From an uncultured Bacteroidota bacterium (GTDB lineage: Bacteria > Bacteroidota > Bacteroidia > Chitinophagales > S012-47): a stretch of DNA of 12,930 nucleotides. This document shows positions 6,644 through 12,930 of the stretch, piece after piece. Location of the stretch: the NCBI GenBank assembly GCA_913062655.1, contig CAJXXO010000042.1, forward strand, positions 1-12,930. The letters are read 5' to 3'. Position 1 is the first letter of the stretch, and each line of letters begins with the position of its first letter. The notes below the pieces were generated by a model that was not told where the DNA came from, did no database searches, and saw nothing but the letters and a program-made list of their open reading frames with translations. Position numbers and translations under genes: made by a program.

Positions 6644-8674
6644 ATGAAGCACTTGTACACACGGTCGATTTTCTTTCTCCTGCTATTGGTCGCTGTAGCC
6701 TGCAGCGGCACCAAAGAGATAACGGATGGCCCCACTGCCTACAAACTCAAAAAGTATGCCTTGGCCACCCGTCTGCTGAAGGCCGATTTTGAAAAGGCAG
6801 AAGGCACCGAGAAAGCGGAGCTGGCCTGGCAAATTGCCACGAGCTATGCGGCTATCGGCAAGCCGGGAGCCGCAGCAGAGTGGTACAAAAATGCCATGGA
6901 GCTGGGTGTACCCAGGGATGCCCCATTCGCCTATGGCAAAATGCTAATGGCGGACGGGCAATACGAGAAAGCGAAGCGAGTCTTTATCGATATACAAAAA
7001 GCCGAGCCCTACCGGAGAGTGGAGATGCGGGAGTGGATAGCGGCTTGCGAGCAGGCGAAGGAATGGCTGGCAAAAGAGCAACTGACCACGGTAACCAACC
7101 TCAGCACGATCAACTCGGGGGCAGCCGACTTTGCCCTTACGCGTTTCAGCAACGATGAATGGGTATTTGTCTCTTCCCGTCCTGATGCAACCGGGGAAGA
7201 AGCCGACCAGTGGACCGGGCGTCCATTTTACGATGTGTATATCGCAGAGCGGAACGCCACTACACAGTTTAGCGATATACGCGGCTTTGACGACATGGTA
7301 AATGGCCCCTACAATGACGGACCGGTGGCCTTTAACCCCAGCTACACGGAAATGGTCTTCACCCGCTGCGGCAGTGACGATATGATGGTCAACGACTACT
7401 GTCAGTTGTACTACAGTCGCAGGGCACCTGAAGGAGGCTGGAGCGAACCGGAGGTATTGGTACTCTTTGAAGACTCCGTGAATATCGGACAACCGACCTG
7501 GGGACAGGATGAAAACACCATTCTATTTGCCGCAGTAGAACCGCAAGGGTATGGGGGCTCCGATCTGTATTACAGTGTACGCACCTTTGAAGGCTGGAGC
7601 CCTGCCATTAACCTGGGTAAGCCGGTCAACACGAGTGGAGATGAAACTTTTCCATCAATTGGCAAAGATGGGACCTTATATTTTTCTTCCGATGGCCATC
7701 CCGGCATAGGTGGGTTGGATTTGTTTGCTGCCCCCAAGCGGGAGAAAAATCGCTGGAATGCCCCCGTTAACCTGGGGTACCCGATCAATTCCAACGGAGA
7801 TGATTTCGGTCTGACGGTGCTGCCCTTATCTGAGGAAGATCAAATTGCTTTTGAGATCAAGGGTTATCTCAGCTCTTCCCGTCCAGGCGGAAAAGGATTG
7901 GATGACATCTACTATTTCGAGCAACGTAAGCCACCCGCAGAGTACTTCCTGACCGTTACGATCGAAGAAAAACAGTTGGCCGAGCCGAATAACCCATCTG
8001 CAGAGGTGATCGGCTACCAACCTATAGCAGGTGCCCAACTGGTCATTAGCAGCAACGAGCGAAATGACACCGTGTATGTGGATACTGCTGGGCAATACCT
8101 GACAGAAGTGCCGGCCAATACTGACTTTACATTATATGCTTCGAACGGTCCTGACTATTTCAGCACCTCTAAAACGACCACCACCAAAGGCTACAATGCC
8201 CTGCCGGGGGAAACCGTAACGGTGGAGATAGAGATTGTTCTTGATAGAATATTTAAGGAGCAGGAAATCGTGATTCCCAACATCTATTACGATTTCAACG
8301 ACTGGGCCATTCGGCCGGATGCAGCGGATGTGTTGGACTCTACCATCTACAAGCTGCTGGTGGACAACCCGAATATCGTGATCTAACTGGGCTCGCATAC
8401 CGACTCCCGTGGTTCAGATCAATTCAACCTGGAACTGTCCCAAAAACGAGCCCAATCGGTAGTCGACTACCTGGCCAACAAAGGCATAGCACCGGAGCGC
8501 CTGGAAGCCAAAGGCTATGGCGAAACCCAACTGGTGAATGAGTGTGATGATGGCGTAGAGTGTACCGAAGAAGAGCATCAGCGCAACAGACGTACGACCT
8601 TCCGCGTACTGTCTTCCGACTTTGAGGCCAGCTCGGTAGAGCCGGAGAATATCATCGTTGATCCGAAGGATTGA
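6644..8674 (+). pseudogene. PorE-like OmpA-family lipoprotein (TPR, PD40 propeller, OmpA), interrupted by in-frame TAA at 8384
   Basis: From ATG 6644 the frame would encode 676 residues, but TAA at 8384-8386 (codon 581) stops it; reading on in the same frame gives 95 more codons to TGA 8672-8674. The N terminus is a lipoprotein signal ('FFLLLLVAVAC', lipobox Cys near residue 20). Then come TPR-like helices (~25-140), a beta-propeller of PD40 repeats (~150-430, for example 'GTLYFSSDGHPGIGGLDLF' and 'SSSRPGGKGLDDIYYF'), a carboxypeptidase-regulatory-like beta domain (~435-530) and an OmpA-type peptidoglycan-binding domain from ~546. This is the layout of PorE, the peptidoglycan-linked lipoprotein of the type IX secretion apparatus, though Bacteroidota carry several paralogs. 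Everything needed to bind peptidoglycan ('GSHTDSRGSD', 'LSQKRAQSVVDYL', 'NRRT') lies after the stop. A GAA-to-TAA change, a sequence error or readthrough could explain it. An upstream ATG at 6620 is in frame but gives a poorer signal peptide. Confidence 0.85.
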
Positions 8675-8734
8675 TTGGTTGGGTGAACATTTCTCCTCAA
8701 TCTTGTTACAGCCATAACACCCAAACGAAAAAAT

Positions 8735-9046
8735 ATGGCAGTAGATGTTCATGGATTAGATGATCGCGCGTTGATGCATGTAGAAGAAGGAGAAATCTTT
8801 AACCACGTGCAACAACCGCTGGGCCGAATAGATGGCCAGGATGTATTGAATAAAACCGGTGAAGTTGTACTTACTACCCGCAATCACCAAGTGCTCAAGC
8901 CTCGGTCAGGGGAACTGATGGCCGAAGTACACGGCAATATGGTAGTAAGTGAGGTGGGGACCAATCTCGCCAAGGTGTATGGTGGTACTCGCCAGGAGAA
9001 AGCCAAAGCAGCAGCCGGCTTTTTAGCCTTTTTCACCAACCTGTAA
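8735..9046 (+). CDS. Small hypothetical protein, 103 residues
   Basis: I do not recognise this protein. It starts at ATG 8735 after an A-rich stretch (ACGAAAAAAT), with no signal peptide or membrane segment. The middle (about residues 28-85) shows a repeating beta-strand pattern: 'GRIDGQDVLNKTGEVV', 'HQVLKPRSGELMAEVHG', 'NMVVSEVGTNLAKVYGG'. Gly or Asn at each turn every ~15-20 residues suggests a small beta-solenoid or beta-sandwich of the kind often annotated as 4-fold beta flanking protein; this is inference. The C terminus is Ala-rich and hydrophobic ('AAAGFLAFFTNL'). It follows the PorE-like gene by 60 nt, where a short inverted repeat TGTTA/TAACA (8704-8719) lies. Its stop is 3 nt from the stop of the convergent saccharopine dehydrogenase gene. 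A weak AAAGCC/GGCTTT stem plus T run (8999-9024) inside its 3' end may act as terminator. Confidence 0.72.
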   Translation: MAVDVHGLDDRALMHVEEGEIFNHVQQPLGRIDGQDVLNKTGEVVLTTRNHQVLKPRSGELMAEVHGNMVVSEVGTNLAKVYGGTRQEKAKAAAGFLAFFTNL

Positions 9047-9049
9047 GCA

Positions 9050-10402
9050 TCAACTCAGGGCCGTCTCTTCCTCATAGAAGGCTACACCATGTTTGGCCAG
9101 CTCATTGAGTACCGGTTCATAAATCTCTTTGATGACCGGAATGTGCACGCCTACCGTCTTGATCTTGCCTAGCATGATCTGCTGTACAAAAATACCAATG
9201 GGCATGCCCACCAGTGTAGCCATAGCTGTTCGTTCCGTATCCTCACCTTTGATGACCATGGAGGCCAGGAGTCGCTTGCGTTGCCCTGCCTTTCTATAAA
9301 CAAACTGGTGCTGCATGACGACCATATCCTTATCCTCCGGCCGCATGCCCCACTTGCGCAGCAGTAGTTCCTGCAATATCTGTGCAGGAGAGGCATTCTT
9401 GATGTTGATCGGTTGGTCCTCAAATATGCCTAACCACTCCAGCTTTTTTATGATCTCATCCTGGTGGTCTATCTTCAGAAAATCGGCCAGTCGTTTCTTT
9501 AAGTCGTAGCCGTCCGGGTAGGTCTTCCACACCCCCTGCAAGTAGGCCTCTACGAGCTGTCGATAGGTCATTTGGTCACTCTCGATAATCGGATAACTAT
9601 CGTCCGTCCAACCCAGTTTGACCAGGGCATCCCAAGCCCGGCAAAAGCCGGGATAGCGCAGGGTACCCCGAATAAGAGTAGGAATATTCTCCAATCCGTA
9701 GATTGTTTTATAGAGCAAGGAGTCGCGGTTAGCATACGCTTCCAACTCACCTACCCCATGCACATTGACATACTCAGTCTGACGGAAGACACGATTGTAA
9801 GGAATGTATTTGTGCACGCCTTCCTTCAGGTACTGTGCCGTACCCTGCCCGGCCAGTACAACATTGCGCGGGTTCCAGGTAAATTTGTACTTCCATGGAT
9901 TGTCACACGATTCGGGTGCCACCAGTCCACCGGTGAAGGACTTGAAACATTCAATTTCTGCTCCAGCCGAGCGAAGTTCATCGATCTTGGCCATGGCACT
10001 CATGTGGTCAATACCAGGGTCCAGGCCCATCTCTCCCACCATCATAATGGCGGCTTCGCGAATCTCTTCCTCGAGGGAGTACATCTCATTGCTCAGGTAA
10101 GAGGCGGTTACTACGTGGCGCCTGAACTTAATGCAATCTTTCACCACCAGGTAGTGCAAGGATACCGGCAGTAGCGACACCACCACGTCTGCATTTTGGA
10201 TCAATTGGTGGCGTTTTTCCTCTTCCGTGATGTCGAGTTGTACCGCATTGCCCTTTGGGTGGCGGCCCACTTTTCGCTGGGCCAGCGCCAGGTCGGCATC
10301 GGCTACATCTACTGTCCAATCGTGTTTTTGCGCTTCGCCCAGAATGTATTGAATCAACACAGTCGCAGATCGTCCCGCACCAAGAATCAATATGTGTTGC
10401 AT
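9050..10402 (-). CDS. Saccharopine dehydrogenase-family protein (saccharopine reductase/LYS9-like)
   Basis: The 450-residue protein has an N-terminal Rossmann fold with 'ILILGAGRSA' (residues 4-13) for NAD(P) binding, then 'NADVVVSLLP' and the family signature 'GLDPGIDHMSAM'. A large C-terminal domain ('KSFTGGLVAPESCDNPWKYKFTWNPRNVVLAGQG') is diagnostic of the glutamate-forming saccharopine dehydrogenase group. Members interconvert saccharopine with glutamate and aminoadipate semialdehyde in lysine metabolism; in bacteria the physiological role is often lysine breakdown or is unproved, so the exact reaction is inferred. The gene is transcribed away from cytidine deaminase and converges with the 103-residue protein gene with only 3 nt between stops. 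The upstream minus strand has TACCTTAG, a one-mismatch relative of the -7 element, close to the start. Confidence 0.9.
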   Translation of the reverse strand: MQHILILGAGRSATVLIQYILGEAQKHDWTVDVADADLALAQRKVGRHPKGNAVQLDITEEEKRHQLIQNADVVVSLLPVSLHYLVVKDCIKFRRHVVTASYLSNEMYSLEEEIREAAIMMVGEMGLDPGIDHMSAMAKIDELRSAGAEIECFKSFTGGLVAPESCDNPWKYKFTWNPRNVVLAGQGTAQYLKEGVHKYIPYNRVFRQTEYVNVHGVGELEAYANRDSLLYKTIYGLENIPTLIRGTLRYPGFCRAWDALVKLGWTDDSYPIIESDQMTYRQLVEAYLQGVWKTYPDGYDLKKRLADFLKIDHQDEIIKKLEWLGIFEDQPINIKNASPAQILQELLLRKWGMRPEDKDMVVMQHQFVYRKAGQRKRLLASMVIKGEDTERTAMATLVGMPIGIFVQQIMLGKIKTVGVHIPVIKEIYEPVLNELAKHGVAFYEEETALS

Positions 10403-10443
10403 GGGTAGGTATTTGGATTTGCTAAGGTACCAAGGTTAGACAA

Positions 10444-10474
10444 TTGGGCGTTGCAATTAATGGACCTATATTTG
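10444..10474 (+). promoter_or_regulatory. Promoter of the cytidine deaminase-ornithine aminotransferase unit (TTG - 20 nt - TATATTTG)
   Basis: TATATTTG at 10467-10474 is an exact TAnnTTTG match, with a TTG at 10444-10446 exactly 20 nt upstream, fitting the Bacteroidota -33/-7 spacing. It ends 18 nt before the ATG at 10493. The longer frame start at 10451 lies inside the promoter and is therefore unlikely. Confidence 0.65.
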
Positions 10475-10492
10475 TGGAATTCTCACCTTACG

Positions 10493-10990
10493 ATGAAAGA
10501 AGTTCAGGAAACAGTTGCATACCAGATATTGGAGAACAAGGCAGAACTTTCCCCAAGCGACAGAGCGCTGCTGGAAAAAGCCGAATCACAGCGAAGCTTG
10601 GCCTATGCACCTTACAGTCATTTTCATGTAGGCTCTGCACTGCGACTTGCGGATGGAACCATCATAGTGGGTAGCAACCAGGAAAATGCCTCCTTTCCCG
10701 TAGGTATCTGTGGTGAACGGGTAGCTTTATTTGCAGCCGGTGCACAATATCCCGACCAACCTGTTGATACCATAGCCATATCGGTAGCATCAGAGGAAGA
10801 AGACCTGGCCCCGGCAGCCGCTCCTTGTGGTATGTGCCGGCAGGCGATAGCGGAATACGAGGTACGTCATCAGCGACCCATTCGGTTAATTCTGGGAGGC
10901 GAAACTTCTACCATTTATCTTATGGAAAGTGCCAGCCAACTCTTACCCTTAGCCTTTGATGCTAGTTTTTTACAACGAAAGAAAGATTAA
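10493..10990 (+). CDS. cdd: Cytidine deaminase
   Basis: The 165-residue protein hydrolytically deaminates cytidine and deoxycytidine to uridine and deoxyuridine in pyrimidine salvage. The zinc site is complete: Cys73 in 'GICGERVA' with the proton-shuttling Glu75, and Cys112/Cys115 in 'PCGMCRQ'. The substrate-binding residues Phe44, Asn62 and Glu64 ('SHFHVGSAL' and 'GSNQENASFP') are in place. The length is slightly above the ~130-residue tetrameric enzymes, with an N-terminal helix extension of about 25 residues. ATG 10493 is preferred over the in-frame TTG 10451 because the promoter lies between them. It is 12 nt upstream of ornithine aminotransferase and likely co-transcribed with it; the two reactions are not directly linked. 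Confidence 0.95.
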   Translation: MKEVQETVAYQILENKAELSPSDRALLEKAESQRSLAYAPYSHFHVGSALRLADGTIIVGSNQENASFPVGICGERVALFAAGAQYPDQPVDTIAISVASEEEDLAPAAAPCGMCRQAIAEYEVRHQRPIRLILGGETSTIYLMESASQLLPLAFDASFLQRKKD

Positions 10991-11002
10991 AAACCAACGT
11001 AT

Positions 11003-12229
11003 ATGAGTCAGCACCGCGATGCGCAGTATTACATGGATTTGGAAAATAAGTATGGCGCGCATAACTATCACCCCTTGCCTGTGGTGTTACAGCGAGGAGA
11101 GCGGGTGTACCTGTGGGATGTAGAAGGAAAAAAGTACTTTGATTTTCTATCTGCTTACTCTGCTGTCAACCAGGGGCATGTGCATCCGCGAATCGTTCAG
11201 GCCATGGTAGAGCAGGCACAAAAGCTGACGCTCACCTCCCGCGCCTTTTACAACGACCAATTGGGGCCCTATGAAAAATACATTACCGAATACTTCGGCT
11301 ACGACCGGGTGTTACCCATGAACTCGGGCGTTGAAGCCGGAGAGACTGCGGTAAAGCTGGCGCGCAGATGGGGATACGATGTTAAAGGGATACCGGCAGA
11401 CGAGGCCAAGGTGATCTTTGTAACGGGCAACTTCTGGGGCCGTACACTGGGCGCGATCTCCTCCTCAACTGACCCTAGCAGCAAAGCGTCATTTGGGCCG
11501 TACATGCCGGGCTACCTCATTATACCGTACAATGATCTGGCAGCACTGGAAGAAGCGGTGCAAGATCCAACCGTATGTGCATTTATGGTAGAGCCGATCC
11601 AGGGCGAAGCGGGCGTAATTGTCCCGGATGAAGGATACCTGGCCAAAGCTAAAGCGCTTTGTGCTCAGCACAACGTGCTGATGATCGCTGATGAAATACA
11701 GACAGGTATCGCCCGCACGGGCAAACGCTTGTGCAGTGACTATGACGCTATTAAACCAGACATAGTGACCCTTGGTAAGGCGCTTTCAGGAGGATTGATG
11801 CCGGTAAGTGCCGTATTGACCAGCGATGAAGTCATGTTGACCATCCACCCGGGTGAGCATGGCAGTACTTTTGGCGGAAATCCACTCGCTTGCGCAGTAG
11901 CCAGGGAAGCCCTGCAGGTGGTGGAAGACGAAAAACTGGCCGAAAATGCTTTTACACTGGGGCAGATTCTGCGCGATGAATTGAAAGCGATCAACTCGCC
12001 TATCATCACCGACATTCGGGGCAAAGGGTTATTGAATGCTATTGATATCGACACCCACGAAGAGTCAAATATGGCCTGGGAGGTTTGTCTGAAACTCCGC
12101 GATAACGGATTGCTGGCCAAACCAACACACGGGAATAAGATTCGATTTGCCCCACCATTGGTCATGACTGAGGAGGAACTGGACGCATGCATTGACATTA
12201 TTGCTAAAACGCTCAAACACTTCTCATAG
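11003..12229 (+). CDS. rocD: Ornithine aminotransferase (ornithine-oxo-acid transaminase)
   Basis: The 408-residue class III PLP aminotransferase transfers the delta-amino group of ornithine to 2-oxoglutarate, giving glutamate 5-semialdehyde and glutamate; this links arginine/ornithine with proline and glutamate. Distinctive family features are 'YGAHNYHPLPVVL' near the N terminus (residues 17-29), 'FLSAYSAVNQGHVHPRI', 'MNSGVEAGETAVKLARRWGY', 'EPIQGEAGVIVPD', the PLP-contacting Asp230 in 'IADEIQTG', the Schiff-base Lys259 in 'LGKALSGG' and 'HGSTFGGNPLACAVA'. Acetylornithine aminotransferase is related, but the N-terminal motif and the 'RAFYNDQLG' segment favour ornithine aminotransferase. The start follows the cytidine deaminase stop by 12 nt with no Shine-Dalgarno. 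Arginase or proline genes are not in the window. Confidence 0.94.
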   Translation: MSQHRDAQYYMDLENKYGAHNYHPLPVVLQRGERVYLWDVEGKKYFDFLSAYSAVNQGHVHPRIVQAMVEQAQKLTLTSRAFYNDQLGPYEKYITEYFGYDRVLPMNSGVEAGETAVKLARRWGYDVKGIPADEAKVIFVTGNFWGRTLGAISSSTDPSSKASFGPYMPGYLIIPYNDLAALEEAVQDPTVCAFMVEPIQGEAGVIVPDEGYLAKAKALCAQHNVLMIADEIQTGIARTGKRLCSDYDAIKPDIVTLGKALSGGLMPVSAVLTSDEVMLTIHPGEHGSTFGGNPLACAVAREALQVVEDEKLAENAFTLGQILRDELKAINSPIITDIRGKGLLNAIDIDTHEESNMAWEVCLKLRDNGLLAKPTHGNKIRFAPPLVMTEEELDACIDIIAKTLKHFS

Positions 12230-12424
12230 GAAGGAAGCGTTTGATCCTTTCCAAAGTCAACTTTCTTTTTTACCTGCTAACATGCTGCTAAGCAAAAGAT
12301 TATGATCCAGCAGCCCTAAGAGATGTAACCTTCCCATCAACTTGTCGTTGTAATGTATAGTGTACTTTATACACTCTATTGTTGACAAGTTAATGTGCTG
12401 ATCCAGTTGATCAGTAATGGGAAG
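12230..12424. other. Structured intergenic region between rocD and the small membrane-protein gene
   Basis: This 195-nt gap has no convincing gene. It starts with a possible rocD terminator (imperfect GGAAGG/CCTTTCC pairing, then a T run at 12266-12271; weak). GCTGCT (12284-12289) pairs with AGCAGC (12309-12314). The nested repeat at 12339-12391 follows, and CTGATC/GATCAG (12398-12403 and 12409-12414) forms a tight hairpin just before the ATG at 12425. The density of pairable arms is notable, but I recognise no riboswitch or known RNA family. Confidence 0.5.
12339..12391. repeat. Nested inverted repeat (outer 8-bp arms, two alternative inner stems)
   Basis: The outer arms AACTTGTC (12339-12346) and GACAAGTT (12384-12391) are perfect. 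Inside, AGTGTA (12359-12364) can pair with TACACT (12370-12375), or TGTATA (12354-12359) with TATACA (12368-12373); these two inner stems share bases and exclude each other. No T run follows, so a simple terminator is unlikely. It may be an RNA structure or a protein-binding site. Confidence 0.55.
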
Positions 12425-12634
12425 ATGATACGAAAATACCTCCACATAGTTGCGCTTTCGATGGCTACCTTACTCTTGGGCGCCTACCCTTCCTCCACCC
12501 TATCTGTGGCATCTCCGGGTTCCGATATTTGGTTTTGGTCTGCCACCCTTGTTTTTAGCCTCAGCACCCTATGTATCCTGTGGTTGGTGCGTCCACTACT
12601 CCAACGCTGGCAATCTAATATTCACCATCAATAG
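12425..12634 (+). CDS. Small predicted membrane protein, 69 residues
   Basis: I do not recognise a family. From ATG 12425 it encodes 69 residues with two hydrophobic segments: 'YLHIVALSMATLLLGAY' (about 5-21, possibly a signal or anchor) and 'IWFWSATLVFSLSTLCILWLV' (about 35-55). A basic tail ('RPLLQRWQSNIHHQ') suggests a cytoplasmic C terminus by the positive-inside rule. An in-frame GTG at 12395 would add ten residues but falls inside the hairpin arms. TATTGTTG at 12377-12384 is a one-mismatch -7 candidate. Length and hydrophobicity make it plausible as a real small membrane protein, but there is no homology argument and it could be spurious. Confidence 0.5.
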   Translation: MIRKYLHIVALSMATLLLGAYPSSTLSVASPGSDIWFWSATLVFSLSTLCILWLVRPLLQRWQSNIHHQ

Positions 12635-12656
12635 GCTCCACCTTTAGAACATTTTG

Positions 12657-12681
12657 TAATTTGTTAGCACAAATTGTGCTA
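12657..12681 (+). promoter_or_regulatory. 17-bp palindrome abutting a start codon, with upstream TAATTTG
   Basis: TAGCACAA (12665-12672) and TTGTGCTA (12674-12681) are perfect 8-bp arms around one central A. The last base is the A of the ATG at 12681. TAATTTG (12657-12663), one base short of the TAnnTTTG element, directly precedes it, so the palindrome would cover the expected transcription start. This is the geometry of a repressor operator; the regulator is unknown. Confidence 0.55.
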
Positions 12682-12930
12682 TGAAAGGATGGATACTTTG
12701 TATGGTAGGGCTGCTATGGTCCACTTTTTTGTGGGCGCAAGTGCAGCCTGCCGCGGTACATACGCAGAAAGATGATCAACGCAAGGGCCCTCAACTACGG
12801 ATGCAGGGCCAGCGAAGTACTACAACACAAGTACGGGATACACTTTTATTGCCGTATGCCAAGCGTACCTCAAACCGGGGCATTTTTATAAATCCTACTT
12901 ACAGTGCTGCGTCAGTAGCGCAAGTATTTG
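12681..12930 (+). CDS. Secreted protein, N-terminal fragment (3' end outside window)
   Basis: ATG 12681 opens a frame that runs to the right edge (83 complete codons, no stop). The first ~20 residues are a clear signal peptide: 'MKGW', a hydrophobic core 'ILCMVGLLWSTFLWA', and a probable cleavage before Gln20, the common Bacteroidota 'A-Q' site. The visible mature part is polar and low in motifs ('KDDQRKGPQLRMQGQ', then 'LPYAKRTSNRGIFINPTYS'); I cannot assign a family. Export to the periplasm or beyond is inferred; whether it carries a type IX secretion C-terminal domain cannot be seen. The start codon abuts the palindrome at 12665-12681. Confidence 0.75.
   Translation, partial: MKGWILCMVGLLWSTFLWAQVQPAAVHTQKDDQRKGPQLRMQGQRSTTTQVRDTLLLPYAKRTSNRGIFINPTYSAASVAQVF

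Noticed and set aside
8384..8386. TAA as a reassigned sense codon or programmed readthrough
   Set aside because: TAA is the ordinary stop of at least the HtrA-like, glutamine synthetase, cytidine deaminase and 103-residue genes here, and the following bases are not a known readthrough context. A nonsense mutation or sequence error is simpler.
9572..10174. 200-residue plus-strand frame opposite the saccharopine dehydrogenase gene
   Set aside because: The minus-strand frame encodes a clear family member with conserved motifs through this stretch; the opposite frame is a shadow without recognisable features.
12257..12445. 62-residue minus-strand frame in the rocD downstream gap
   Set aside because: It runs straight through the inverted repeats and into the small membrane-protein gene; its composition looks like translated intergenic DNA and no start context supports it.
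1..12930. A novel multi-gene system (defence, biosynthetic cluster, mobile element) in the window
   Set aside because: The genes are mostly common single enzymes in separate transcription units with mixed orientations. No transposase, integrase, toxin-antitoxin pair, CRISPR repeat or clustered unknown operon was seen.

Overview
The window looks like ordinary chromosomal sequence from a member of the Bacteroidota, at roughly 50% GC. Three things support this. There is a type III glutamine synthetase. There is a lipoprotein with the TPR, beta-propeller and OmpA layout of the type IX secretion protein PorE. Upstream of several genes there are copies of the Bacteroidota -7 promoter element TAnnTTTG, while Shine-Dalgarno sequences are largely missing. 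The mix of families would fit a Saprospiria- or Cytophagia-like lineage, but that is inference only.

Layout from left to right. The C-terminal two-PDZ part of a DegP/HtrA-type serine protease (3-599, +) runs into a strong, probably bidirectional terminator (617-655). On the minus strand follow pdhB (pyruvate dehydrogenase E1 beta, 670-1650) and, with a separate promoter, a two-gene unit of a hot-dog thioesterase (2407-2835) and a short-chain dehydrogenase (1702-2403) 3 nt apart. A polytopic membrane protein of unknown function (2879-4117, +) diverges from the thioesterase. Type III glutamine synthetase (4282-6477, +) has its own promoter and terminator. A PorE-like OmpA-family lipoprotein follows (6644-8674, +); its reading frame is cut by one in-frame TAA inside the OmpA domain. 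Then come a 103-residue unknown protein (8735-9046, +), a convergent saccharopine dehydrogenase-family enzyme (9050-10402, -), and a divergent pair of cytidine deaminase (10493-10990, +) and ornithine aminotransferase (11003-12229, +). The window ends with a structured intergenic region, a small predicted membrane protein (12425-12634, +) and the start of a secreted protein (12681 to the edge, +).

Several genes deal with central nitrogen and amino-acid metabolism: ammonia assimilation by glutamine synthetase, glutamate-linked saccharopine chemistry, ornithine/glutamate semialdehyde interconversion and pyrimidine salvage. They sit in separate transcription units and do not form one pathway. 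Envelope functions (HtrA-like protease, PorE-like lipoprotein, membrane protein, secreted protein) are interleaved with them.

I found no mobile element, CRISPR array, tRNA, rRNA or recognisable defence or biosynthetic cluster, and no convincing new multi-gene system. The most useful leads are local: the nonsense codon in the PorE-like gene, a 17-bp palindrome touching the start codon of the last gene, a nested inverted-repeat structure at 12339-12391, an inverted repeat covering the leader of the PorE-like gene, and a cluster of recognisable -7 promoter elements that corrects three start codons.
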